This document shows, piece after piece, positions 55,357 to 64,000 of a DNA stretch of 64,000 nucleotides. Numbering within the stretch: position 1 is the stretch's first letter; the number at the start of each line of letters is the position of its first letter. Below the pieces are notes generated by a model that saw only the letters and a program-made list of their open reading frames with translations, was not told the origin of the DNA and made no database searches. The position numbers were made by a program, and so were the translations under genes. Source of the stretch: Caulobacter segnis (GTDB taxonomy: Bacteria > Pseudomonadota > Alphaproteobacteria > Caulobacterales > Caulobacteraceae); assembly GCF_023935105.1 (NCBI RefSeq), contig NZ_CP096040.1:4879001-4943000 (forward strand), read 5' to 3'.

Positions 55357-56055
55357 ATGACCGACGGCGTTCCGCCCCCAGTGCAAGCTGTTCCGCCCTT
55401 GGTCCTGGAGGCCATCGCCTTGACCTTGCCCTCCACCGCCGGCCCCGTGAACATCTTGCGCGGCGTCGGCCTCACGGTTGGCGCCGGAGAGCGCGTAGCC
55501 GTGATCGGCCCTTCTGGCTCGGGCAAGTCCTCGTTGATCGCGGTCGGGGCCGGGCTTGAAGAGCCTACTGGCGGAACGGTGCGCTTGTTCGGCCAGGACC
55601 TCGCCAAACTGGACGAGGACGGCCGCGCGCGGCTGCGCCGCGGCCGCGCGGCGCTGGTGTTTCAGGCCTTTCACCTGCTGCCCAACATGACCGCCGAGGA
55701 GAACGTCGCAACCCCGCTGGAGATCGCGGGGGTCCGCGGCGCAGGCGCCACGGCGCGCGACTGGCTGGGCCGAGTCGGCCTGTCCGGGCGTCTGACACAC
55801 TATCCGCACCAACTGTCGGGCGGCGAGCAGCAACGGGTCGCTCTGGCCCGCGCCCTTGCCGCCCGCCCGGCCCTGCTGTTCGCCGACGAGCCGACCGGCA
55901 ATCTGGATAGCGCGACCGCCGCGTCCGTCGCCAACCTGATGTTCGATCTTGTCGCCGAGGTCGGTGCGGCCCTGGTGATGGTCACCCATGACCCGGCCCT
56001 GGCCGCGCGCGCCGATCGCATCGTGCGGATGGCCGATGGACGGATCGCGGCGTGA
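55357..56055 (+). CDS. ABC transporter ATP-binding protein, YbbA/LolD type
   Basis: 232 residues: Walker A GPSGSGKSSLI, Q-loop VFQAFHLLPNMTAEENV, signature LSGGEQQRVALARAL, Walker B LLFADEPTGNLD. The ADEPTGNLD form marks the MacB/LolD class of mechanotransmission ABC proteins. ATG 55357 follows AGGAAG. It overlaps the permease gene by 4 nt (GTGA). Confidence 0.94.
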   Translation: MTDGVPPPVQAVPPLVLEAIALTLPSTAGPVNILRGVGLTVGAGERVAVIGPSGSGKSSLIAVGAGLEEPTGGTVRLFGQDLAKLDEDGRARLRRGRAALVFQAFHLLPNMTAEENVATPLEIAGVRGAGATARDWLGRVGLSGRLTHYPHQLSGGEQQRVALARALAARPALLFADEPTGNLDSATAASVANLMFDLVAEVGAALVMVTHDPALAARADRIVRMADGRIAA

Positions 56056-58574
56056 CGAACCTTCCGCTGGCCTTGCGCCTGGCCGCCCGGGAGCTGCGCT
56101 CGGGCGTGCGCGGCTTTCGCATCTTCCTGGCCTGCCTGGCCCTGGGCGTGGCCGCCATCGCCGCCGCCGGCTCGACCGCCGAGGCGTTCCGCCAAGGTCT
56201 TGCCAGTCAGGCGCGTGAGATCCTGGGCGGCGACCTGTCGTTTTCGGTGGAGAACCGCGACTTCACGGACAAGGAGCGCGCGGCCTTTGAAAAGCTGGGC
56301 GTCACCACCTATGCCGCCGGCGCCCGCGCCATGGCCCAGGCGCCGGGCGGAGATCGCCGGCTTGTCAGCCTGCGCGGGGTGGACAGTCGTTTCCCGCTGG
56401 CCGGCGCCGTCAAGCTGGACGGCGCGCCCAACCTCGCCGCCGCCCTGGCCGACCGTGACGGCTTGCCCGGCGCGGCGGTCGACCCCGCCCTGCTGGATCG
56501 GCTGCACCTGAAGATCGGCGACCGCTTCGAGGCCGGCGCCATGAACCTGGTTGTGCGCGCCCGCCTGCTCAGCGAACCCGACGGCCTGTCGCGCGGCTTC
56601 TCCATCGCCCCGCGCGTTCTCGTCCGCGGCGATGTCCTCGAGCGCTCCGGCCTGCTCGCGCCGGGAGGTCTCTCCGGCCGCACGGTTCGCATCGGCCTGC
56701 CGGCTGGCCAGGATCCCCGCGCCACGGGCAAGGCCTTCCAGGCCGCGTTCCCAGATTCCCATCTGGAGGTCCGTGATCGACTGGATAGCGCGCCGGGCGC
56801 TCGGCGACTGATCGACCAACTGGAATACTTTCTGGGCTTTATCGGTCTAGCCTCGCTGGTGGCCGGCGGTCTGGGTGTCGCCGGCGCGGTGTCGGCCTAC
56901 CTCTCGGCGCGGGAGCCGGCGATCGCGGTGCTCAAGGCCCTGGGCGCGGAGAGCGGCCTCATCCGAAACCTGCACCTGATCCAGATCGGCGTCCTGGCCC
57001 TACTGGGGGTGGCGATCGGCTTGGTCATCGGCGCAGCCGCCCCACTGATCCTGGGCCAGATGGCCGGCGCGAACCTGCCGATCCCAGCGCTGTTCAAGGT
57101 CTATCCGTGGCCGCTCGCCAAGGCCGGACTGTTCGGCTTCCTGGCGGCGACAGCATTCTCGCTGATCCCGCTGGCGCGGGCTCGCAGCACGCCGCCTTCG
57201 GCCCTGTTCCGCCGCACGCCCAAGGCCCACTTTCCGCTGGGCCCTGAGGCGATCGGCGCGGTCGTGGCGGGCGCCGGCCTCGCGGCTCTGGCCGTGGTCA
57301 CCGCCCCGAGTCCGCTAGCGGCGGCGATCATGATCGCGGGCGTCGCCATCGCCTTTGGCCTGCTCTCGGCGCTCGGTCGGATTGCGGCCAGAGGCGCGGG
57401 CCGCGCTCGCCGGCTGACGCGCGGCCCCGGCAAGCTCGGCCTTGCCAACCTCGCCGGCCCGAACTCGGCGGCGAAGACTGCAAGTCCCGCGATCGGCCTC
57501 GGCGTCGCCCTCCTCTCCTGGGTCGTGCTGATCCAGTCGGCTCTGCTGGCCCAGGTCAGCGACGTCGCTCCACGCACAGCGCCGGCCATGGTGTTCACCG
57601 AGATCCCCGCCGACCGCGCCGCCGCCTTCGACGCTGCGGTGGCCGACGTAATCGGACCGCTGCATGAGGACGTCTATCTGCGTATGCCGTTCGCTACGGG
57701 TCGGATCATCCGCCTCAAGGGCCGGCCCGTTGACACCAAGAGCATAAGGGCCTCGCAGCGCTGGGCGTTCGACAACGACATCGGCCTTTCCCTGTTCGCT
57801 CGAGAACCGGCGAAGGCGGGCCTTGTATCTGGTCGCTGGTGGCGCGCGGACAGCGCCGCTCCGCCTCAGGTCGCCATCAATGTCGAGATCGCCCACGCCG
57901 CCGACCTCAAGGTCGGCGACACGATCACCGTTCTGGTCCTCGGCCGGGAGATCGAGGCGCGGATCGCTGTGCTCCGCAAGGTCGACTTTGGGGGCTTCGG
58001 ACCAAACTTCGCGCTGATCTTTAATCCCGCCACGCTGGAGGGCGCCGACCTGCGCAGCGTCGCCATCGTCAGGCTCGACCGCGCGCAGGAGGCCACGCTC
58101 ACCCGCGAGCTCGGCCAGGACTTTCCGGGGGTGAACGTGATCAGCGTGCGCGAGCAGTTGGACGCGGCCGCCGCCCTCTTCGACCGCTTGGCGCTGGCCG
58201 TCCGCGGCGCGGCAGCCGTCGCTGGCCTCGCGGGAATACTGGTGCTGGCGGGCGCCATAGCCGCCGGAGCCCGGGCGCGGGCGCGAGAAGCGGCCACCTT
58301 GAAGGTGCTAGGGGCGACGCGCGCCCAGATCCTACTCGCTTACGTTATAGAGTACGGCGCCGTGGGACTCATCGCCGGCTCAGCGGGCGTATTGTTTGGT
58401 GTCGCGGCGGCGTGGCCGGTTGTGGTCAAGATCTTCGAAGCGCGCTGGAGCATCGACTGGAGCGGCATCCTGGTGCTCTTGACCGGTGCTACAGGCCTGG
58501 CGAGCGTCGGCGGCCTGATCGCCGCAAGTCTCGCTCTGTCCCAACGTCCAGCCCCGGTGCTGCGCGGGGATTGA
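56052..58574 (+). CDS. ABC transporter permease, FtsX-like (YbbP type)
   Basis: 840 residues starting at GTG 56052. One N-terminal membrane segment, a periplasmic MacB_PCD-like region, then two FtsX blocks: LGFIGLASLVAGGLGVAGAV (about 260), further segments to 470, and a C-terminal set near 715-835 with ATLKVLGATRAQILLAYVIEY. With the YbbA-type ATPase it probably moves lipids or transmits force at the inner membrane; the adjacent esterase may share the substrate. Confidence 0.93.
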   Translation: MTNLPLALRLAARELRSGVRGFRIFLACLALGVAAIAAAGSTAEAFRQGLASQAREILGGDLSFSVENRDFTDKERAAFEKLGVTTYAAGARAMAQAPGGDRRLVSLRGVDSRFPLAGAVKLDGAPNLAAALADRDGLPGAAVDPALLDRLHLKIGDRFEAGAMNLVVRARLLSEPDGLSRGFSIAPRVLVRGDVLERSGLLAPGGLSGRTVRIGLPAGQDPRATGKAFQAAFPDSHLEVRDRLDSAPGARRLIDQLEYFLGFIGLASLVAGGLGVAGAVSAYLSAREPAIAVLKALGAESGLIRNLHLIQIGVLALLGVAIGLVIGAAAPLILGQMAGANLPIPALFKVYPWPLAKAGLFGFLAATAFSLIPLARARSTPPSALFRRTPKAHFPLGPEAIGAVVAGAGLAALAVVTAPSPLAAAIMIAGVAIAFGLLSALGRIAARGAGRARRLTRGPGKLGLANLAGPNSAAKTASPAIGLGVALLSWVVLIQSALLAQVSDVAPRTAPAMVFTEIPADRAAAFDAAVADVIGPLHEDVYLRMPFATGRIIRLKGRPVDTKSIRASQRWAFDNDIGLSLFAREPAKAGLVSGRWWRADSAAPPQVAINVEIAHAADLKVGDTITVLVLGREIEARIAVLRKVDFGGFGPNFALIFNPATLEGADLRSVAIVRLDRAQEATLTRELGQDFPGVNVISVREQLDAAAALFDRLALAVRGAAAVAGLAGILVLAGAIAAGARARAREAATLKVLGATRAQILLAYVIEYGAVGLIAGSAGVLFGVAAAWPVVVKIFEARWSIDWSGILVLLTGATGLASVGGLIAASLALSQRPAPVLRGD

Positions 58575-58692
58575 GATGTCTGGATCAACGGCGGCGCCGC
58601 GCCATTTGCGAACAGTGGCGTAGCTCCAGAAATTCGACATTCACCGGTCCAAATTGGTCCCGGCCAACCGTCGTGCACGGCACCCCAGCGGC

Positions 58693-59196
58693 TTACTTTC
58701 TCTCTGCGCTCCGGTCATTGGCAACCGGCGTGAGGTAGTCCACGTCGCTGACGTGCTCCATCCAGGTCACAGGAGAGCCGTTGACGGTCTCTTGGATGGC
58801 GATGTGCGTCATCCCCGCGTGTGGCGTCGCACCATGCCAATGCTTGTGCTCGGCCGGGCACCAGAGGATGTCACCGGCATGGAATTCCAGCTTCGGCCCG
58901 CCTTCGGCCTGGGTCCAGCCGACGCCTTCGGTGACGATCAGCGTCTGGCCGGCGGGATGCGAATGCCAGGCGGTCCGGGCCCCAGGCTCGAAGTGGACGA
59001 TCGCGCCGCCTACCCGGGAAGGTCCGGGGCGTTGGAACTGGCCCGTGATCGTCACCTTGCCCGTGAAGTACTCTGCCGGCCCTTCGACGGTCTTGAGCTC
59101 GGCTTTGCGGACGATGTCCATGGCTTGGTTTCCGTTCTGAGGAGGATCGAAGGACGCAGCCCCGATCAGGACCGCGATGAGCGTGGTCGTAATCAT
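58693..59196 (-). CDS. Cupin domain protein
   Basis: 167 residues. Cupin motifs: HFEPGARTAWHSHPAGQTLIVTEG (split) and DILWCPAEHKHWHGATP give the His/Glu metal site. The N-terminus MITTTLIAVLIGAASF looks like a short signal peptide; an alternative start MDIVRKAEL (59121) would make it cytoplasmic. Related by pattern to the carboxymuconolactone-associated cupins. Last gene of the LysR-MFS-hydrolase series. Confidence 0.85.
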   Translation of the reverse strand: MITTTLIAVLIGAASFDPPQNGNQAMDIVRKAELKTVEGPAEYFTGKVTITGQFQRPGPSRVGGAIVHFEPGARTAWHSHPAGQTLIVTEGVGWTQAEGGPKLEFHAGDILWCPAEHKHWHGATPHAGMTHIAIQETVNGSPVTWMEHVSDVDYLTPVANDRSAERK

Positions 59197-59271
59197 GGTT
59201 GATGCCCTACGCTTTAGGGGCCGGTCCGCGCTGGATGGTCTGCCCGCCGCGCGAAAGGGCGTTCATGAGGC

Positions 59272-59697
59272 TCACTTCGCCGTCGAGGCCTGGGCCTGAC
59301 GCACCTGCACCAGGACGGGGCCCGGGCGATCGAAGATTGAGACGTCGCCAGCCACCTTGCCGAGGACGACGATGCCTGGCTGGGGCACGCGCCCGCCCCG
59401 GTAGTAGATCACGACCTCGTCCGAGCCCCACAGGCCCAGCGTGCCGGGCTTGAAATCGACCTGGCGCTGGGCCTGCGGCAGGGGCGAGGACAAGATCCCC
59501 GTCTTTTCCTGTCGCAGGTGGTCGCGCATCTGGATCGTCATCGGCAACCGCCGCGCGAAGGCGCGCGCCGCGGCGTTGTCGGCCAGGGTGGCGGTGACCT
59601 CACCCCACGGCGAGACGATCTGGATACGCTCTTGCGCCATGGCGCGCCCCATTGAGACGAGGGCGAGGCCGGCGGCGGCCAGGACGGTGCGTCGCAT
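59272..59697 (-). CDS. Secreted cyclophilin-like fold protein
   Basis: 141 residues with a signal peptide (MRRTVLAAAGLALVSMGRAMA). VTATLADNAAARAFARRLPMT and YRGGRVPQPGIVVLGKVAGD follow the cyclophilin-like (DUF369/Cyclophil_like2) pattern seen beside cupins and hydrolases in such clusters. Proline isomerase activity is not implied. 32 nt after the hydrolase gene. Confidence 0.8.
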   Translation of the reverse strand: MRRTVLAAAGLALVSMGRAMAQERIQIVSPWGEVTATLADNAAARAFARRLPMTIQMRDHLRQEKTGILSSPLPQAQRQVDFKPGTLGLWGSDEVVIYYRGGRVPQPGIVVLGKVAGDVSIFDRPGPVLVQVRQAQASTAK

Positions 59698-59729
59698 GGC
59701 GGGTCTCCCAAGATTGAGGCCCGGCCGCC

Positions 59730-60824
59730 CTAGACGGCCAGGTGTTGCTGGAAGAAGCGGGTCAGCTTGGCGAACGGGATCAGGTCCACCCGGTCGTAGA
59801 GGTCAACGTGGCCCGCGCCGGCCACCCAGACTAGTTCCTTCGGCTCGGCGGCGCGGCGGTACGCCTCGGCGCTGAACTCCTTGGAGTGAGCCTGGTCGCC
59901 GCTGATGAACAGCAACGGGCGCGGCGAGATCGTCTCAAGGTCGTTGAACGGGTAGAAGTTCATGAACTTGATGTTGCTCGTCACCGTCGGCTTGGTGGTG
60001 CGCTCTCGCGACGCGCCAGGCGGCGTCACCTCGCCGCGCGGCGTGCGGTAGAAGTCGTAGAACTCGCGCTGGATAGGATCGGTGTCGGACGTCAGTTGCA
60101 GCGTTGTGCCGCCGGCGACCTCGACCGGACCGCCTTCGAACTCGGCCCAGCGCTTCTGGGCCGCCGCGGCGATCATCTGCTTGCGCTGCTCGACCGAGAC
60201 GGCGTGGTTCAGGCCATCGCGATTGGCCGCGCCCATGTCGTACATGCTGACGGTGGCGATCGCTTTCAGGCGCGGGTCGATCTTGGCCGCGCTCAAGATG
60301 AAGCTGCCGCTGCCGCACACCCCGATGCCGCCGATCCGCTCGCGATCGACGAAGGGGCGCGTGCCCAGGAAATCCACCGCGGCGCTGAACGCCTCGGCGT
60401 AGAGGTCCGGCGCGACGGCGTTGCGCGGCTCACCTTGGCTTCCGCCCCAGAACGGCAGGTCGATGGCCAGGGTCACGAAGCCCTGCTCGGCCATCTTGAT
60501 GGCGTAGAGGGTTGCGCTCTGTTCCTTGACGGCGCCCATCGGATGGCCAACGACCAGCGCCGGCGCCTTGGCGCCCGGGGCCAGGTTCTTTGGCGTGATG
60601 AGGCTGCCTGCGACCGTCATTTGATACTGAGTCTTGAAGGTGACCGCCTGAACGGTCACGCGGTCGCTCTTGTAGAAGTTTTCAGCGCCATGGGTCATGT
60701 CCTGGGCCTTTGCGGTTGCGGGGATGAGCGAGGCGGCGACGCTAGCGCCCACGCCCTGGAGGAGAAGTCGACGGTCCAGCGCCGATGGGCGCGCAAGGGT
60801 GGGAAGATCATCTGGGCTTTGCAT
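59730..60824 (-). CDS. Exported alpha/beta-hydrolase
   Basis: 364 residues from ATG 60824 behind GGAGA; a longer frame on the same strand upstream is antisense to the MFS gene. RRLLLQGVGASVAASLIPATAKA is a twin-arginine-like signal. PALVVGHPMGAVKEQ (oxyanion), IGGIGVCGSGSFILSA (Cys-Gly-Ser-Gly in place of the GxSxG elbow; here G-V-C-G-S-G) and AGHVDLYDR (His) fit the DltD/dienelactone-like branch. If Cys is the nucleophile it would resemble dienelactone hydrolases. Confidence 0.85.
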   Translation of the reverse strand: MQSPDDLPTLARPSALDRRLLLQGVGASVAASLIPATAKAQDMTHGAENFYKSDRVTVQAVTFKTQYQMTVAGSLITPKNLAPGAKAPALVVGHPMGAVKEQSATLYAIKMAEQGFVTLAIDLPFWGGSQGEPRNAVAPDLYAEAFSAAVDFLGTRPFVDRERIGGIGVCGSGSFILSAAKIDPRLKAIATVSMYDMGAANRDGLNHAVSVEQRKQMIAAAAQKRWAEFEGGPVEVAGGTTLQLTSDTDPIQREFYDFYRTPRGEVTPPGASRERTTKPTVTSNIKFMNFYPFNDLETISPRPLLFISGDQAHSKEFSAEAYRRAAEPKELVWVAGAGHVDLYDRVDLIPFAKLTRFFQQHLAV

Positions 60825-60841
60825 GAAAATCTCCGTGGGGG

Positions 60842-62053
60842 TCAGAGGCTGGCGAGATGGCGCGGGACGCTGAGGGCGGCGAACCCCGCCGAGGCGCAGA
60901 GCAGAAGGGCGCTGACGAGGAAGGTCGCGCGGTGGCCGCCGGCGTCGAACAGCAGTCCGCCGCACGCCGCGCCGGCCGTGATCGCCAGCTGGATCACCGC
61001 GACCATCAGGCCCCCGCCCGCGTCGGCGTCGTCGGGAAGGGTTCGCGCCAGCCAGGTCCACCAGGCCACGGGCAGGGCCGTGCCCACGAAGCCCCAGCCG
61101 ATCAGCAGGGCCATGGTCGGCAAGGCGCTCGAGCCGGCGACGATCAGGCCAAGGGCGATCACGGCCATCAGCATCGGCGCGACGAGAAGCACCGTCCTCA
61201 GGCTCGCGGCCACGAGGCGCCCGATCACGGCCGTGCCGACCAGCCCGGCCAGACCCATCAGCAACAGGGCCAGGGAGAGCGGCGAGGCGCCAAGCCGGGT
61301 GACGCCTTCGAGGAACGGGCGCAGATAGGTGAAGAGAGCGAACTGGCCCGCGAACAGCAGGCCCATCGCCACCATCCCCGCCTTGGCGTAAGGCCGGCGC
61401 AGGACGCCAAGGACGCTCGGCGTTGCGTCGGACGAGGACGGCATCTTCGGCAGGGCGAGCCATTGCCAGGCGAAGGTCACCGCCGCGAGCGGCACGACCA
61501 GGAAGAAGGCCCCGCGCCAGCCAATGAACTGCCCGAGGAACGCGCCCAGCGGCGCGGCGACCAGGGTGGCCACGGCGTTGCCGCCGTTGACCAGGGCCAG
61601 GGCGCGGGGCACCTCGTCTTGCCGGACCAGGCGCATGACGGTCGCCGCCGACAGCGACCAGAAGCCGCCGATGACGACGCCGACCAGAGCGCGGCCGACC
61701 ATGAAGAGCGGGGCATTGGGCGCGAAGGCCACCAGAAGTCCCGAGATCGCCATGACGCCGGTCAGGCCGAGCAGCACAAGGCGTCGGTCCCGCCGCGCGA
61801 TCGGGCCGATCGACAGGCTGGTGAGCACGGCGAACAGGCCCGATACGGCGATGGCCTGGCCGGCCATGCCCTCGGTCAGCCGCAGGTCCGTGGCGATCGG
61901 CGTCAGCAGGCTGACGGGCATGAACTCCGAGGCGATCAAGGTGGCCACGCACAGCGTGAGCGCCAGGACCGCGCTCCAGCGGCCGCGGCCGGACAGCGCG
62001 GTGTCAGAGCGGGGAGAGGCAGTGTCGAGGTTCAGGCTGGCGGCGGTTTCCAT
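60842..62053 (-). CDS. MFS transporter, DHA1 type
   Basis: 403 residues, 12 membrane segments. LTLCVATLIASEFMPVSLLTPI and GPIARRDRRLVLLGLTGVMA match the drug-efflux/sugar-efflux DHA1 group (NepI/AraJ-like). METAAS at 62053 is chosen; an in-frame start three codons earlier exists. It lies 86 nt after the LysR gene and 17 nt before the hydrolase gene. Confidence 0.9.
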   Translation of the reverse strand: METAASLNLDTASPRSDTALSGRGRWSAVLALTLCVATLIASEFMPVSLLTPIATDLRLTEGMAGQAIAVSGLFAVLTSLSIGPIARRDRRLVLLGLTGVMAISGLLVAFAPNAPLFMVGRALVGVVIGGFWSLSAATVMRLVRQDEVPRALALVNGGNAVATLVAAPLGAFLGQFIGWRGAFFLVVPLAAVTFAWQWLALPKMPSSSDATPSVLGVLRRPYAKAGMVAMGLLFAGQFALFTYLRPFLEGVTRLGASPLSLALLLMGLAGLVGTAVIGRLVAASLRTVLLVAPMLMAVIALGLIVAGSSALPTMALLIGWGFVGTALPVAWWTWLARTLPDDADAGGGLMVAVIQLAITAGAACGGLLFDAGGHRATFLVSALLLCASAGFAALSVPRHLASL

Positions 62054-62139
62054 GACCAGCAAGATAGGCGCGGGGCGCTAGCGCAATAGCCGCCCCCCGT
62101 TTATCGCGGCGTTGAGCCTGGCTCATCATCGCCAACCAG

Positions 62140-63048
62140 TCACAGGCCGAGCGGGCGCTCTTCTCGGATAAGGTCGATCAGCAGGCGCAGCCCGGTCGGC
62201 AGCTGCCGGCGGCCTGGATAGTAGATGTGGAAGCCGGGGCCGTTCGAGGACCAGTCGTCGAGCACCGTCCGCAACGTTCCCCGGGCGAGCTCCGCAGCGA
62301 TGCACGGTTCGGGCAGATAGGCCAGCGCGGCGCCGCCCTTGACCAGGTCGATGGCGAAAGCGGTGTCGTCGATCGTGACCTGGCCAGGAACGTCCACCGC
62401 CAGCGTCTCCTCGCCGCGCTCGAACTCCCAGTGGTAGATGCTGTCGTCGCCCAGCCGGATGCGCAGGCAGCGATGCCGCGCCAGGTCCGAAGGATGCAGC
62501 GGCGCATCGAACCGCGCCAGGTAGCCGGGTGACCCGACCACCACCCAGCGGATGTCGGCCGACAGGCGCTGGGCGACCATGTCCTCCGGCACGGTGCCGC
62601 CATAGCGAATACCGGCGTCGGCTCCGGCCGCGACCACATCCACCAGGTGGTTGGCGATCACGACGTCGATGGCGATGTCCGGATAGCGCTCGACGAAGAC
62701 CGGTAGCACCGGCGCCAGCAGCAGCGAGCCCGCGTGTTCGAGGACATTGAGGCGGATCCGCCCGGCCGGCTCGGCGCGGAACCTGTTGAGCATGTCCGCC
62801 GCGGTCTCGATGGCCTCGAAGGGGCCGAGGATCGACGCCTGGAGATGCTCGCCTGCCGCCGTCAGGGTGACGCTGCGGTTGGTGCGGTTGAGCAGGCGCA
62901 CGCCCAGGCGCGCCTCCAGACCCTTGAGCGAGTGGCTGAGCGCCGAGGCGCTGACGCCCAGCTCCAGTCCCGCCCGGCGGAAATTGCGGTGCCGGGCCAG
63001 GGCGAGGAAGTAGCTGAAGTCGGCGAGATCGGTTCGGCTGAGCGGCAT
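62140..63048 (-). CDS. LysR family transcriptional regulator
   Basis: 302 residues: winged helix LADFSYFLALARHRNFRRAG with SASALSHSLKGLEARLGVRLLNRTNRSVTLT (split), then a LysR substrate domain (RIRLNVLEHAGSLLLAPVLP, GIRYGGTVPEDMVAQRL). It heads the MFS-hydrolase-cyclophilin-cupin series in the same direction, which is typical of efflux/detoxification loci. The 242 nt upstream carry no supported gene. Confidence 0.92.
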   Translation of the reverse strand: MPLSRTDLADFSYFLALARHRNFRRAGLELGVSASALSHSLKGLEARLGVRLLNRTNRSVTLTAAGEHLQASILGPFEAIETAADMLNRFRAEPAGRIRLNVLEHAGSLLLAPVLPVFVERYPDIAIDVVIANHLVDVVAAGADAGIRYGGTVPEDMVAQRLSADIRWVVVGSPGYLARFDAPLHPSDLARHRCLRIRLGDDSIYHWEFERGEETLAVDVPGQVTIDDTAFAIDLVKGGAALAYLPEPCIAAELARGTLRTVLDDWSSNGPGFHIYYPGRRQLPTGLRLLIDLIREERPLGL

Positions 63049-63290
63049 GCCACAGACTGACCCGTTCTGGCGGCATATGGCAATCGTGATGAAGCGCTCT
63101 CAACGTTGCGAGCCGGGCGCCCCGCACACCGAGCGTCCAGGCGCTTGCCGCCCACGCTTACCCTCCCCGGCCGATCGCATCAGGCATCGACCAGATCGCG
63201 CCAGTTGCAGCCGTTGGCGCGCCTCCAGGAACATGACGTTCAGAGACGCGCCCCGCCTTAGCGGCAGTGCAAAAGTTCATGAGCAATACG

Positions 63291-64000
63291 CTAGAGATCA
63301 GTCCGCTCGGCCATCTCCAGGGCGTCACGGCCGGCCTTCCTGAGGATTGCCATGTCGGTGGACAGCCATGCGGCGATGAGAAGACAGGCAGCGATCGCAA
63401 GGACGGCGATACCATAGGCGTGGCCGATGGATTTTGCGTCGCTCGCCGATCCAAGCACCGAGAAGAACAATCCGCCAATCAACGCGGCCGCCAGCGCTCC
63501 GCTGATCTGGAACATCGAATTGACCAAGCCGGCCGCCAATCCCGACCGCGTCTTGTCGATCCCCCGGACAACGGTCTGGACGAGGTTCGGAAGCGCAATC
63601 CCTTGCCCCGCGCCGACGACGAGCAGCGCGACGAACAAGAGGCGAGGAAGCCCGACCGAAATCAGAACCGCCGTCGCCGCCAGCCCCACAGCCTGCAGCC
63701 CCATTCCGCCGGCCGCGGCGTATCGCCCCAAGACTTTGAGGACCCAACCACTGAAGAACGGGCCAAGAAAGAAGCCGGCGGCCGCCGGAAGGATCGCCAA
63801 GCCAGCCGCGAAAGGCGTCTTGCCGAGGCCCCCTTGCTGGTAGATTGAAAATATCAGCCAGAAGGCCGCAACAACGTAGAAGAACAGGGCGGCAAGCAGG
63901 CCACGCATAAGTCCGGGCGTCCGAAGCAGGCCTGGCGCAACGATCGGGTCGCCACCTGCCTTTTCCAGCCTTCGTTCAAATCGCCAGAACGCGAGCAAGA
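63291..64000 (-). CDS. MFS transporter, DHA2 type, C-terminal part
   Basis: About 236 codons, running past the right edge. Segments such as GLLAALFFYVVAAFWLIFSIY, FAAGLAILPAAAGFFLGPFF and GAGQGIALPNLVQTVVRGI are the second half of a 14-segment EmrB/QacA-like transporter. It ends MAERTDL. The 5' end and operon context are outside the window. Confidence 0.88.
   Translation of the reverse strand, partial: LLAFWRFERRLEKAGGDPIVAPGLLRTPGLMRGLLAALFFYVVAAFWLIFSIYQQGGLGKTPFAAGLAILPAAAGFFLGPFFSGWVLKVLGRYAAAGGMGLQAVGLAATAVLISVGLPRLLFVALLVVGAGQGIALPNLVQTVVRGIDKTRSGLAAGLVNSMFQISGALAAALIGGLFFSVLGSASDAKSIGHAYGIAVLAIAACLLIAAWLSTDMAILRKAGRDALEMAERTDL

Noticed and set aside
60825..61952. Long N-terminal extension of the hydrolase gene ending at 59730
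   Set aside because: The extension is out-of-frame MFS sequence; the hydrolase has its own ATG with GGAGA at 60824 and a signal peptide there.
1..64000. tRNA, rRNA, CRISPR, prophage or insertion sequence
   Set aside because: None recognised on reading both strands; no repeat array, no transposase or integrase motif. A covariance-model tRNA scan could not be run.

Overview
The window is about 64 kb of very GC-rich DNA with strongly GC-biased third codon positions. It carries many TonB-dependent receptors, an HWE-type histidine kinase, an ECF sigma/anti-sigma pair and a likely EcfG-type stress promoter. Together these suggest a Caulobacter-like alphaproteobacterial chromosome; this is inference from gene content, not from a marker gene. 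I saw no rRNA, tRNA, CRISPR array, prophage or intact insertion sequence.

Layout. (1) 1-1131: end of a stress or detoxification pair (SRPBCC protein and zinc alcohol dehydrogenase). (2) 1442-7312: a tightly coupled cyanophycin operon: haem-oxygenase-like diiron protein, two small proteins, CphA, isoaspartyl peptidase and cyanophycinase. (3) 8747-16463, minus strand: FecI-type sigma, FecR, STN/TonB receptor, S9 peptidase and amidase, probably for peptide uptake; the receptor is split by a +1 frameshift. (4) 16713-19538: ornithine cyclodeaminase with a divergent Lrp/AsnC regulator, then a frameshifted HWE histidine kinase. (5) 19850-31273: a nitrogen-scavenging block that is probably for guanidine rather than urea: NikR-like regulator, two DUF1989 proteins (carboxyguanidine deiminase type), a urea/guanidine carboxylase, allophanate hydrolase, a convergent ABC importer and a cysteine hydrolase. 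A 28-bp operator with identical half-sites precedes both the regulator gene and the importer. A tiny two-peptide unit with its own LacI-like operator lies between the two operons. (6) 31332-37837: secretory lipase, LysR regulator, TonB receptor and MFS transporter; a 13-bp motif occurs at the LysR promoter and twice in the receptor/MFS promoter region. (7) 37954-42705: cysteine hydrolase/GST/SDR operon with divergent AraC regulator, an esterase and a small secreted glycine-rich protein. (8) 42861-44933: OmpR-type response regulator and a frameshifted sensor kinase. (9) 45346-54460: GH15 enzyme followed by a pentose-phosphate operon tkt-tal-gnd-zwf-HAD-rpe. (10) 54633-58574: TesA-like esterase with a divergent YbbA/YbbP-type ABC pair. 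(11) 58693-64000: LysR/MFS/hydrolase/cyclophilin-like/cupin operon and the end of a second MFS gene.

A nitrogen theme links regions 2, 4 and 5: an arginine/aspartate storage polymer, ornithine catabolism, and guanidine or urea-derivative breakdown. The most interesting new item is the NikR-like regulator. All four nickel ligands known from E. coli NikR are replaced, yet it sits behind an operator with NikR architecture. Four single-base length changes break three genes, all of them signal-transduction genes; sequencing error and real decay cannot be told apart here.
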